Assembly: GCA_032622095.1 (NCBI GenBank)
Contig: CP136065.1
Coordinates: 149,487,577 to 149,551,576 of the forward strand
DNA: 64,000 nucleotides
Direction: 5' to 3'
From: Siphonodentalium dalli
Taxonomy: Eukaryota; Mollusca; Scaphopoda; Gadilida; Siphonodentaliidae
Shown: positions 37,563-48,539 of the stretch, piece by piece
Layout: the number at the start of each line of letters is the position of its first letter
How positions within the stretch are numbered: the first letter of the stretch is position 1
Notes under the pieces: generated by a model
The model's database searches: none
What the model saw: the letters and a program-made list of their open reading frames with translations, nothing else
What the model was told of the DNA's origin: nothing
Position numbers and translations under genes: made by a program

Positions 37563-37703
37563 GTTATCTCCGGTAACATCGTGGGGTACATGGAGATTTA
37601 ATACCTGGATGTCTCTTTTTGAATCCCTCGGCTCCGCCTCGGGGTTCAAAATCTATAACCAGGTATTAAATCTCCATATACCCCCGATGTTGCCGAAGAT
37701 AAC
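37563..37703. repeat. 141-bp foldback with GC-rich loop
   Basis: GTTATCTCCGGTAACATCGT (37563) pairs with the inverse ending at 37703. The arms continue through 'ggagatttaatacctgg'. The loop itself folds (TTTTTGAATCCCTCGG / CCTCGGGGTTCAAAAT) around GCTCCG. It lies just after repeated 'aacatcgggggtatatga' motifs (37333-37372). Confidence 0.85.
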
Positions 37704-38179
37704 TAATAATGTCGCTGTTTATAATTACTTGTCTTAAGTGATTTTGATAATTACTGACTGCTGTAGTTTTCATAATCTTAGTCTTTACAGTCAGGTGAGC
37801 GACCCACATTCATTGACTGTCTTGTTCTTACCAGCATCAGTTTGTCATAACAGCATCATATCAATTCAGCAGGAACCCGTGCACCGGCCGGCATCATAGC
37901 ACATTTACAGGACCACTTGATCAGGGGTGAATATAGAAGCAATGAAATCAGTCGCCTACACAAATGACCTGTGATGTCATCATGTCACATTATGTTCTCG
38001 GAAGTTCAGCAGGAGACAACTTAGCACTGATTTACTAAGTCAACAATAGCTCTTCGGAGCAGTATCCAACATCATATTAATGTCAAATAAAATCAATAAT
38101 CTTAACTCCTATGGGGATACCAAGGATAAACTACAGGCTTCATTCTGATGAATCTGTTGTGCTCTTAGTGATATATGAG

Positions 38180-38560
38180 CAAGCCTGGAAATAGTGTCTG
38201 TCATTTGCAGAATGAGGTCCACAGGGGGTGAATTTAGTGATGCTATCCTGCACGGTGGGCTAGCATCACCAAATTCACCCTCGGGGGAACCTCATTCTGC
38301 TGAGGCCTCAACTGCTGTGGGAGACTTAGGATCAGATTGAAGTTCCCCTTTCGAAGTTGGTGATGTTCACCAATTAGTCACCTCGATTATGCATTTTATC
38401 TTCTGCAAATTAGGGAATTTAGAAGCTGAACAAAAGGGAAAAAGTAAATAAAAAACAATGTAAATTTGAGACTATATATATACTTCCCAGAAGATGAGGC
38501 CTAAGCAGAATGAGGTCCTGAGGGGGTGAATTTGGTGATGCTATATAGCCCAGTCCCCCT
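38180..38560. mobile_element. Double-hairpin MITE, right hairpin truncated
   Basis: The outer end AAGCCTGGAAATAGTGTCTG is followed by a hairpin 38207-38300 (GCAGAATGAGG... / ...CCTCATTCTGC). The inner sequence is shared with 16530-16740. The second hairpin begins at 38507 (GCAGAATGAGGTCCTGAG) but its return arm is replaced by unrelated sequence. Confidence 0.75.
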
Positions 38561-39307
38561 TGATAGCTAACTACAGTTTTTGCTGGGAAGATTTGCAAAC
38601 ATGTGGGTGTCATCCATATCCGAAAATACGCTCTCCCTTTATATTTTGCTGATATAGAACTAAATAATGCAATCTCATTTTTATTCGAGGGTCCCAAATT
38701 TATTTTAAGATATGCCCTCAAACACTCCTAAATATTAATGAAATTCCAAGCAGAAATGACAATTTTTCATAAAAAGTGCTGTTGTTTTTTTGTTTTTTTT
38801 TAATCTTCCTCTATCCAGGCCCACCTACACACGAAAGTTTCTTTTCCGAATGATTTGAAGAAAAATAAAATAAAGTATATTTTACTTTGTCCATCAATTT
38901 GGTATTGACAACATCTAGTTCTGATATGATATATGGGTATTAATCGCTTTGTACTGAAGAAACCTATCACCCTTCACATAGTCTGCACTCAACATTTTTG
39001 CTTTGGGTCATGTTAGTTCAAGCCGTTGGTGGTTTATATATTTATTCAAATTAAGTAGTTTTGTCTACAGCTAAGTACAAGTCATATAGTTTGATCATTG
39101 TATTTTCATTTGAACTAAGTTTGTTGCTTCGTACATTGCGCCCTAATGTGGGAGGTCGCCCATCTTAACTGGCGGAATATGACAAATATATAATGATAAT
39201 TTCAAATTTAGTATGGCTTTGGGACATTTCCTATTTTAAAAATATATGATAGTTCACCATTAATGCACTCAGACGGTTGTCCTTCACAACTATGATGGTG
39301 ACTTTAA

Positions 39308-39460
39308 TCCTTTCAGTGCCAAGTCCGATTTTTGTATCAACCCATATTTCCTTGATCATTTTTCAAATTTATTGATTATAATAATGTGATAATCAATAAA
39401 TTTGAAAAATGATCAAGGAAATATGGGTTGATACAAAAATTTGACTTGGCACTGAAAGGG
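39308..39460. mobile_element. Palindromic TTAA MITE, centre deleted (153 bp)
   Basis: Same family as 17276-17482. TTAA occurs at 39304-39307 and 39461-39464, with ends TCCTTTCAGTGCCAAGTCCG and inverse. The arms meet directly at 'aataatgtgataatcaat', so the aagagctctaagagctctt centre of the sister copy is absent. Confidence 0.9.
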
Positions 39461-39806
39461 TTAATCATCTGATAATGGTAACTTGAAGCATCTGATCAGC
39501 TGATTTTAAAATAATGGGCTGAAGGGGGTGTAATTAAACAAAGCAAGATGAAAGATTGTGAATAGTTCATTGATTCCTAAATATTATCGCAATTTCCAAT
39601 ATCACTTGTATATATACGCAAGGACATTTCTCCTTCAATAATATACCAGTGATAAACTATTAATGTTGATGATTCAATCTCATGAAATACTTGCAACAAC
39701 CAGTGGAGGGGTTAAGGAATACCCATATTTGGAAACCAGCATTCAGCTATACATATCCTTGCATGGTTTAGCTCAGTTGAGTACTCTCAGTATAGAAGAT
39801 CATTGA

Positions 39807-40173
39807 ATGTCCAAATCCGCTACAACTCTGGGTTCCCTTGTAAATGTCCATCCTTGTAAGAAAGAAAGGAAACTTAATATATTTCATGAAATTCCCTCTT
39901 TAGATTATCCCACTCAGTCAGACTCAGTTATAACATTATACCCTGATATTGTCTTTCGTCCATCTGGTGGGCATTCAGGAAAATATAAGCAGTCGATAGA
40001 TAATGCAAGTACAGAAAGAGTCCTATTATTTGGAGGGGCTTGTTCGGGTGAGTGAAATTTATAAGTTAGTACTCATGCGCTATGCCAACTTTGGGAATGT
40101 AGCATTCTACTAATAACCGAAATCGACTATACAACTCCATAGAAAACATCGTCTGAACTACGCTCAGTTGTAA
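39807..40173 (+). pseudogene. Coding-like segment, left arm of an inverted pair (unidentified)
   Basis: An open frame (39807-40055) has non-repetitive composition and ends at TGA. In a second frame the segment from about 40027 reads SYYLEGLVRVSEIYKLVL, and further on LHRKHRLNYAQL then TAA at 40171-40173. These strings are colinear with the minus-strand frame at 43606-43863 (AYYVLVRVRETDKLVF..QRKHRLNYAQL, stop). Conservation of the same peptide and stop codon in two diverged copies implies descent from a coding sequence; frame breaks imply decay here. A cggGTGAGT splice-donor-like site at 40048 is an alternative reading. I do not recognise the protein. Confidence 0.4.
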
Positions 40174-42244
40174 ATATTTATATCTCGATTAGGGACGCAA
40201 CTATCGACGATAAACTATAGCACAAATGATTTCGCAAGGCGAGAGTCATTGCATTTAATTAATAGATAAAAATGACGGTATATGTTGTCAATTTGGATTA
40301 ATACTCATAAAAAAATAACTACTTTTAGTAAGATTATTCTCAATTTCTATTTGATTAGCCTACTGGAGTGTTTCGCATCACTTTAAAACGAGAATACATG
40401 TAGGCGGGAAAAGTAGATATATATATATATATTATTTTTTAACTGAAAAGGCAATTAGTTGAAAATTTCCAAAAATTTATAAGGATTTAATATTTCCCAC
40501 AGTTGTAAATGTAATTTCTCGGACGAAATTTCGGTCTGCTTCACCCCCCCCCCCCCAACCAACCACAACTAAGACCATCTTGTCACGTGCATGTCTGCGT
40601 GGTGTGTGTGTAGGCACAACGTGGGGGGGGGGGCATTGCACGGGAGTGCGTTACAAGCCCCTGCGGGACCACCCGAAAGTAAATATAATCGCTTGGTTTG
40701 CGAATGGGACGGCAAAACCATATCTGCTGCAACTGCAAGTTACACTGCGTTTTGAATAAAGAAATATAGAACAAAGAAAAGCGGGATCACGATCCATAAA
40801 GAAGAGCAAGGATGAAAAGTTCATATTAGTTTGTTAAAATTATTCGCGTTTTCCCTATTCAAATATTCAAATAACAATTAAAAAGAACGTCACGCCATCT
40901 GTTCGACAAAAATAAAGGGTATGTTGACAAAGCTCTCCGCAACAGATGTCCTCCGTCTTCCCTCCCAAGTGTCGATCGCCTTGTGATAGGTCACAAATAT
41001 ATATGTGTCTGCTCATGCACTTTGTCAGATATATATTGTATGACTGCCGACAGATTACAAAGTTAAGTTTCTGCATATATATATACATGTATAAAACGTG
41101 CCATGAATCTCTACTCTGGCTATATATACGCCCGTTGACATCATTTCCCCCGTGCAGTATACACAACCTATAGAACAGTTTTATATATACTGACCTGTTC
41201 TGCGTGCAGACGGGAAACTTTATAACATTGAAACAATGATGCAGGTAAATATGTTTCATTGTTAACTAAACTGCATGATAAGTAAGTACACCCATGGGCA
41301 CTATATATATATATTCTCATTGGTCGAAGAATGTATAGTGCATACGCTCACGGACGGTAGGTTTTTGTAGCCCACCCAAATTTGGTTAAACTTTCAATAG
41401 TTGGAAATTTCATGTCTGACACAACCAATCAGTTGGAAATTTCAGACCAGAAATAAATTACGTTGTTCTGATATAGTGATTTTCAAACCAGTGCATGTGA
41501 TGTGACATGTGTTGTTGTTTTTTTTAGACCAGAAGTGGAATATTTTCCAATATTTTTGAACTAAAAAAATAGATCTCTTTTCGCCAAATTTGCTTCTCTT
41601 TCAGTCGGAAAATTATAGGACTTCGGGAAAACGTGCGAAAATCTGAGAACAGTCAGGCCAATTTTAGACTTCTATTCTATTATATAAATCAACTAAACTT
41701 GACCCCCACAAAAAGTTTTCAGATCAGTTCCACTGTCGAAACATTGAGGGCCGTGAAACACCCGCTACTGTCGGCTACCATGCACCATGGTGGTATATAT
41801 ACATGTACATGCTCTGTTGGAAATTTTCAACCTGACACTCACATATCGTTGGTAATTTTCCAACAAATGGGACGTATCAGTCCGAAACATTGACCGAAAG
41901 TCAGCGGAAGTAAACAGTTACTGGAGCTTGGTAAGAAAATAGTCGACTTTAGATCTAAAACAACAAATTCACACTAATTACTGGTTAGAAATGTTTGGTG
42001 TCAGAAAGTTTGTGCCCCCCCCCCCCTTCCGAACCACGTCGTCACGTCCCTGTGGTCATTGACCATCATTACAATAATTGTAACAAAATAGTAATAAAAT
42101 ATATATATTTATAATTTTCATAAGAATGGATCTCATTCAAATTTGATATATGACGTTCGCCGCCAGGAACTCCTGCTTTCAAAAGAGGTTTAAATTGTAT
42201 TGTTCGCATTTTTCGTTCTAGAGTTATCTTCCTTTGTTTATCTT

Positions 42245-42475
42245 TAAAGATCCATTATCCGAATTAACGCTCCTAAATTACTATTTCGTTGGCTTCGGTC
42301 GTGAAAATATTTGTTTCGAGTCGAGGAACCCACCCACCAAAGCTCAGATTGATCAGATATCCATTTTTGAAGTTTGTTATTTCTCGAGATGTGCAATTAT
42401 TTGTGGCCAAGAAAAAAAGTCGTCAAACGGACAAAATTGCGGATGAAGATGTGTAACTCTATAAAATCGAGTGGT
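42245..42475 (+). repeat. Single-arm relative of the 454-bp foldback
   Basis: Blocks 'ctcctaaattactatttcgt', 'gtttcgagtcgaggaaccca', 'cccaccaaagctcag' and 'acaaaattgcggatgaagat' are colinear with the left arm of 31895-32348. The return arm is absent. A HINE-like fragment with GTCCGTCCGTCC follows (42485-42740). Confidence 0.75.
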
Positions 42476-43011
42476 AATACGGCCAAATTTGTCCGTCGGG
42501 GCGTCCGTCCGTCCGGGCAGATATCTCAAACACCGGTTGTCGGATCTGAATGAAATTTGGTATGGATGTTCGCTATACTATGTACGAGGGTATATATTCA
42601 ATCGTCCCCCCCCCCGTTTTAGAAATATTCATAGTTGTTTATATGGAAATGTTGGTGGGGGGTGTCCGTCCGATCAGATATCTCCACAGCCGGTTGACGA
42701 ATCTCAATGGAATTTGGTATGGATGTTCACTGATGTGAGGGCAAATCAGTTGAGTGTTCAAAAGTTTTTTAGTTTTTTTTCACTTTTATAGTTATTCATC
42801 TTTGTTTATTACGCTACACAGTGGTGTAAGCTGTATTAGAGTTTTTCATATTCTGTGGTCGATCGATAATCTACTGGGCGAATGTATTATTATGGTTAGG
42901 TATTTTTTCGTACTTGAGTATAAACCGTACCGATAGAGTCACGATAGTACGACAAAGATTAGCACATGTGTTTACGTCACCGGTGTAATTGTGGGAACAT
43001 GTTTCTATTAT

Positions 43012-43132
43012 GAAGGTTCGCTATCCCGAAGGTCCACTATTCCGAAGGTTCTCTATTCTGAATATTTGCTATTTCGAAGGTTCACTATTCCGAAGGTTCG
43101 CTATTCCGAAGGTTCTCTATTCCGAAGGTTTT
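43012..43132 (+). repeat. 16-bp tandem repeat, about 7.5 copies
   Basis: Consensus GAAGGTTCNCTATTCC. The variable base gives ttcgct, tccact, ttctct, tttgct, ttcact, ttcgct, ttctct in order. It ends in GAAGGTTTTTG. Confidence 0.9.
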
Positions 43133-43605
43133 TGTTATTTTTAGGTTAATTCTATATTCTAAAGCATTGAGAGGGTTCATTATAATTATCACGAAGATTC
43201 TTTTTCTGGAGTGTGCGCTCACATCCGAACTGATCCTGCGCGCATACCGGCCGATACGGATGCAGGAGGAAATAACTTAGAACATTAAATGTGATTTTGT
43301 TTTGTTTTCGCGGGTTTTCTTGTTTGGAAGTGTTGTGTTTTTGTCAGTATCTCCACCACCGACCGATTGACGGATATCAATTTGCAACTCTTGTTTATTT
43401 TTGCTTTCAGGGTGGTGTGAAACGCTCAGCGGTGGTCTCCAGAACGGAGAACGGAGCCCAAATTAATTAATTAATAATTTTAATATCCAAATAGGTAGAA
43501 ATCAGCATTCTTATATTAATTAAATGCAATGACTGTCGATGGCGAAATCGTTTTCGTTAGTTTATCGCCGATATATAGATGCGTCCCGAATCGAGTAGTA
43601 AATAT

Positions 43606-43863
43606 TTACAACTGAGCATAGTTCAGACGATGTTTTCTTTGGAGTGGTATACGGTCGATTTTAATTGAGATTTTCAGCGCTGTTAGTAAATTGCTACATT
43701 TCTCCGGTTGACATATATAGCACCTGAATACTAATTTATCAGTTTCACGCACCCGAACAAGTACATAATATGCCTTTACTTTGTCTGTATGGTTCCTGAA
43801 GACGTTGTGTTCTGTGGTCGGATTCCTTTTGCATTTTTGGTTTGTTAAAAGCGATTTGAACAT
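43606..43863 (-). CDS. Unidentified coding-like frame, right arm of an inverted pair
   Basis: 85 codons from an ATG (43863) to a stop at 43606. The peptide contains DKVKAYYVLVRVRETDKL then VFRCYICQPEKCSNLLTALK and a basic C-terminus QRKHRLNYAQL. The last part and stop are shared with the inverted copy at 39807-40173. The '..FRC.....K...L..AL' pattern vaguely recalls the end of a PTB-type domain, but this is not a firm match. It could be a terminal exon, a gene fragment captured by a foldback element, or a decayed gene. A perfect-looking hairpin (43874-43997) lies 10 bases beyond the ATG. Confidence 0.35.
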   Translation of the reverse strand: MFKSLLTNQKCKRNPTTEHNVFRNHTDKVKAYYVLVRVRETDKLVFRCYICQPEKCSNLLTALKISIKIDRIPLQRKHRLNYAQL

Positions 43864-43873
43864 GGAATCTGTA

Positions 43874-43997
43874 TATAGGGCGACCAGTCAAAATTCAAGA
43901 ATGGAAACAAGTCTGAAAATACTCCTACTAGGTATACCTATAGTAGGTGTATTTTCAGACTTGTTTCCATTCTTGAATTTTGACTGGTCGCCCTATA
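43874..43997. repeat. Near-perfect 124-bp hairpin
   Basis: TATAGGGCGACCAGTCAAAA (43874) pairs with its inverse ending 43997. The arms of about 57 bases are essentially uninterrupted through 'ggaaacaagtctgaaaata', with a short loop around 'aggtatacct'. No TTAA or TA duplication is obvious. Such arm identity means it is very young or maintained. Confidence 0.93.
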
Positions 43998-44084
43998 AAT
44001 CGGGGACAACACAATTTAATTTAGAGAGTGTTAGTATTTTGAGAAAATTGTAGATGGTGCCATCTGGCGTATGGTAAGGGTCCG

Positions 44085-44640
44085 ATTTGAAATTTCTCAC
44101 AACTACTATAAGTATAAACCTCAAATGTATTTTTGAAAATTGGGATGTGATCAGTTGATTTTTGCTGAATACATGTGGTTGCGATCAAAATTTAACTTTG
44201 AACGGAGTACACGTGTACCCCATGGACTCTATCAATTCCTTATTTACATGTTATATAGTGATGTTTTTACTAAAAATTGCAAGCAGATGTAATCGAAAAA
44301 CAATCGGTTACATCTTACTGAAGTATAAATGTAAGCATAATCGATGCCATTTGATTAGTGTAATCAGAAATTGTAATCATTATCATGTAAATCAAAAGTA
44401 ATTATAATCGTAATCGATCATGACACTGGCAAGTAAACGCCCCAATCCTGCTATATATATGGAGATTATAATATTTTGGATAAGTGGCGACATTTTATGC
44501 TACTTGAAATTTCTCAAACATTCTAAGTATACAACTCAGACGGAATTTGTAAATTTAATATGTGATCAGATGGTTCTCGCTGGCCACAGTAGCGATCAAA
44601 ATTTAACATTGAACCATATGGATAATTTCTTATTTTGCTT
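44085..44640 (+). repeat. Two direct copies of a ~140-bp block, about 415 bp apart
   Basis: Shared blocks 'gaaatttctca', 'gtgatcag.tg.tt' and 'gcgatcaaaatttaac.ttgaac' occur at 44091/44507, 44148/44560 and 44181/44592. A relative on the opposite strand is seen near 48070-48100. 44700-45770 shows no recognisable gene. Confidence 0.6.
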
Positions 44641-45782
44641 AAACATTGATGATAGTAATATCACTTATGTAATGGCGGTTGGTGCCACTATGTATGACGA
44701 CACACACTCCCGTTTGACCCTATACGCAACACTATATCAGTGATTTAATAGCTGCAAAATACGATACGGTTATGCGACCAAATACAGTAATTGGCAAAAG
44801 TATGTGCCGACGGTTTTGTAATGTCATTGATAATATGCAGACTTTTTAGTGACTGAAGTTTCACGATGTGACATATTAAATTATTGTAATGGGGGATGTT
44901 TCAATCAGCATGTTAAGTGTTCTATTTAGTATATATGGTGGGTGTTCCAATAAGAACGGTATATAATGATTGCCCAGATGGTGTTCCAAGTAGATCACTG
45001 GGGACGCGTTCTGGCGCGATTTCGAAATGCAACAGATTTGGAATACTATTGAAGTGTTCTAATTTTGGCAAATAGATCGCTAATATTCTGAAATGAATGT
45101 TTAAGTGTTCTAAATTGCAAGTGTTTTGATTACAGGGGTTAGATAATTAAATTGTCGCATACCGATGGGACTTAAGTTAACCACACATTGGAGCCACAAG
45201 TGCATTATCTAAGTTCAACTGAATGCTATTGAACGAGACCCTTAACATGAGATAATTTAAGCCCCGGTACAATAGGATTGACAGCGTCAATTCATTTTGC
45301 AATAGCCTGAAGGCATAACTAGTACCGTCCTTGCAGAGAACAGCATATGTTCAGATTAGAACCTATCACGCCAAAGATGATGATATGCACGACTAGATCG
45401 TTCCGCGATATTAATAGATCACAAACGTTCCATCACTGTCGGGATACTTCGCGTTCGACATGGAGCACATGTGTCCCTTTTGCAACACTATAGTTTTTAC
45501 GACAAAGTCATTGTTATTGTTTGTGTTATGCGTGACTTTAACTTAATTTGTAGCAGACATGGTGAAATTGACGACACGTGTCATTATTATTTCGTCCCAT
45601 TAATCGTGATTCATTTGCAAGTCTCCGTGAAGCTTTGTCCGGCCCCCATGAAACGGAGTCATTTACAGCTTAATGTGTTGCGCTAAGACCATTGTGCACA
45701 ATGCATGTCTTCTTGTAAATAACTTCTCTCTTAGAAAGTTTCCAGAACTGTCTTGCCGAGTTATGCTGACAATTCATTTTTA

Positions 45783-46060
45783 TGTTTACCCATACCATAG
45801 TATGGTAAACATAGTGTCGTCCTGATTGACCACTCGTCGTGCGTGCGTCCGTCCGTCTGTCCGTCCGTCTGTCCGTAGACACTTTACGCATGGTGCGATA
45901 ACTCAAATAATTTCTATCTGATCGGAACCAAATTTTGTATATCAATTTCTCAGCACAAAAGACAGATCGAGTTCGAATATGGGTTTGATCGGACTATTTT
46001 TAACTGAGTTATGGCTTTTTCTAAAAAATATTCACTCTTAAAAAAAATTTAACCTTTTTT
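45783..46060 (+). mobile_element. HINE/pearl-like element, GTTTACC-hairpin family
   Basis: A hairpin TGTTTACCCATACC / GGTAAACA (45783-45812) is followed by (GTCC)n (45845-45885) and one core monomer ('gataactcaaataatttcta', 'gatcgagttcgaatatgggt', 'actgagttatgg'). It is close to the copy at 22299-22560, so the family moved fairly recently. An AT-rich tail follows. 46190-46900 has no recognisable gene. Confidence 0.75.
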
Positions 46061-46904
46061 TAGATTGGTTTCCTTGCTCAATTTAACAACAACAAAAAAT
46101 AAATAAATGAAAAAAATATATAATAAAATATTTTAAAAAAGTGTTTTTTTTTTTAAGTTAACAAATAACTAACACCATTATTACTCTGCCAATGGTACCC
46201 CGAGTCACCACACACAATTTGTTTAAATCGGTCCAAAATCTTGTGTTATGTATTGGTAATTTTGTTTGGAGCGACATTAAATCCAATTCACCAATTCCAT
46301 CACATATGCCTTTGGACTACTTAGCTATTGATAAGGCTATATTATTTTCTGATGTCACTTATGCCAATGTGCAGATAAAATATGATAAAGAAAGCTATGG
46401 TATCTAATTTAAAATAAAGATTCAACAATACACATCACATGATCTTAACAGTAGACTCGAACATATCTGCTGCCTTGCACAGCTGAAGATATCACTCTAC
46501 AGATGGTCTGAGGTCATTATAAATGTTGTTGGTTTAATAGAGCTGCCAGCTTTCAACATAGACCATTTCTGTGATTTGTTGACAGCTCTGCTATATAATT
46601 GATATTAATGGGTCAGCAGTGAAGTGGCTTATCTTTATATATATTGTTGGTAGAATTTGATACCTCATCATTGTAAACTTAAATTGGGCTATCTTAACCC
46701 AAGTATTCCATGTCCAGGTCACCTTTCACAGTTAACCCGAGGCTGTGGTGGTGCAGCATTACAGATCATGTACCAGTGAATTCTCTTATATAAATGCGAG
46801 TGACCCATAAATTCCAATAACTTGTGTTTTGTACATTTGTCTATAATAGTACATAACTGTATACTCTATAATTCAACACCAAGACTCTCATTTATGATTC
46901 CGAT

Positions 46905-46970
46905 CATAGTAATTTACTATCGCCAAGGGATGGGTTAACATCTGCCGATCGTGATCGGCCTCTCGTTATT
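46905..46970 (+). mobile_element. Isolated HINE-like terminus
   Basis: 'ctatcgccaagggatgggtt' is followed by palindrome GCCGATCGTGATCGGC and tail CTCTCGTTA, nearly identical to 24030-24075 but without core monomers after it. Confidence 0.6.
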
Positions 46971-47385
46971 TTAGGCAAGGATTTGAGAGAGTGATTTGTC
47001 ATGTTGACTAAGATGTTTATTTAGTATAATTATTACATGATCATGCATACCCTTATATTCCATTCAATAAACCCATTCTATAAATTGTAATATGCAACGT
47101 CCGTCGCATAACAGGAAAGAGTGCCAGGTGACCTTTGACTTCCGATTTGACGTCGAGTTATACATTCCGTACGCAATATTTTTCCAACAAACTCTGATGA
47201 ATGGAGAGTTTGAAAAGTTATTTCCTTAAATATTTATACGCCATTACTAAATATACGTCAAAGATCTGGGACTATTTCTTTACTTGGGCAAACAACGCAT
47301 GTATAGTTACATGGAACGTCAGATGTCACAGGCCTTATGTTTTATCAAAGTGTTGTATCATGTAATAAATAGAATCTACAATTAC

Positions 47386-47490
47386 CCCCAGTTTATAGCG
47401 GAATTTACAAAACTCGTCCAATAAATTATGGTTGGACGCCTTTAACCTAATTTACTGGACGAATTTTGTCAATTCCCCTATAAACTGGGG
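47386..47490. repeat. 105-bp hairpin
   Basis: CCCCAGTTTATAGCGGAATT pairs with AATTCCCCTATAAACTGGGG. The arms continue through ACTCGTCCA / TGGACGAATTTTG, with a loop near 'tggttggacgcctttaacct'. Origin unknown. Confidence 0.8.
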
Positions 47491-47523
47491 ACTCGCTGTA
47501 TATCCTTCCTATATATGTGTGTG

Positions 47524-47549
47524 ATATATATATATATATATATATATAT
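47524..47549 (+). repeat. (AT)n microsatellite
   Basis: About 13 uninterrupted AT units. From here to about 48530 I see AT-rich sequence without a recognisable gene. Confidence 0.9.
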
Positions 47550-48539
47550 GCATCCCGGCGATGTATTGAGTGGACGAGAAACTGTCTTCATTATCATCAG
47601 ATCACATGGTTTCCACCCCCAATTTTAATAACCCCGACCAACATGTATGGAACAACAACAACTCATATATATGATTATGAGATGTTTAGCTATTATAGAT
47701 ATGTATAGATTGGCATTGTTTCAAAATTACAAACGGAATGACCCATGAGCACCTTAGCCTGGCATGCTTATAAATATAATATTACAAAATACTACACGAC
47801 CGAACAATTTGACAAACAGTGACATGCAGTTGATGAAAATACCATCAATCAATTTGCAACCATTCTGAAACTTCAGTCTTGATAAGCATTTAGAATTGTA
47901 GAATAGTGGATATTATCACTGAGTCATGCGCGTGAACCATATTTCTTTGTCAATAACTGTATCTGGTGGACTAACCGTATATCACGTGTTATTATTGCAA
48001 AATCGCATATGGTTACAGCAGATTACATTGTATATAAAAGCCATTTTACTTATTTTCTTATGGGGTACAATGTTAAATTTTGATTGCAACTGTATCCACC
48101 AAGACTTATCTGACGACATAAACATTCTCAAAAATACATATCAGAGTAATACTTGATACGGGTGTAAAATTTCAACCCACACAGTCCATGGTAAGGCTAA
48201 TTGTGATAGTTAATAGTTTTATAATCAGGAAGCGCTCTTTAAATTCTTAAAACTGTCCACATTCTTTAAACCTGTTTCCACGAATATTTAAGGCTGGAAA
48301 TAGATATACTCTGAAAGTAGACAGCCATACGTGATGTGTGCCAAATTTCAACCCATGCACATTGTCCATGATAACGATATCTGATATTTTTACAATCAGT
48401 AAAAGCTCATTAACTTCTTAAAAACATGTTTCCACTACAAGTTCAGACTGCTCCCCTCATAACCAGTGGGAGAAAAAAAATATTAAATGTGAACATGAAA
48501 ACTTTAAAATCGTAGCATCCAGTGATTCCAATTAAGCCC

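Larger units (their letters stand above)
35058..37826 (+). mobile_element. HINE/pearl-like element, AGCTCACC family, with nested insertions
   Basis: The left end AGCTCACCTGAGACGAAG is at 35058, with (GTCC)n at about 35108. The right end CAGGTGAGCGACCC, CATTGACTGTCTTGTT stops at 37826. Inside are a double-hairpin MITE (35750-36195), a left terminus of the TATACC type (about 36237-36300) fused to AGCTCACC-family cores, C/G runs, and the GGCTCCGCC-bearing foldback at 37563-37703. It may therefore be more than one element. Confidence 0.7.

Noticed and set aside
46192-46407. 71-codon frame with ordinary composition
   Set aside because: No recognisable domain, no splice or promoter context; length is expected by chance in AT-rich DNA.
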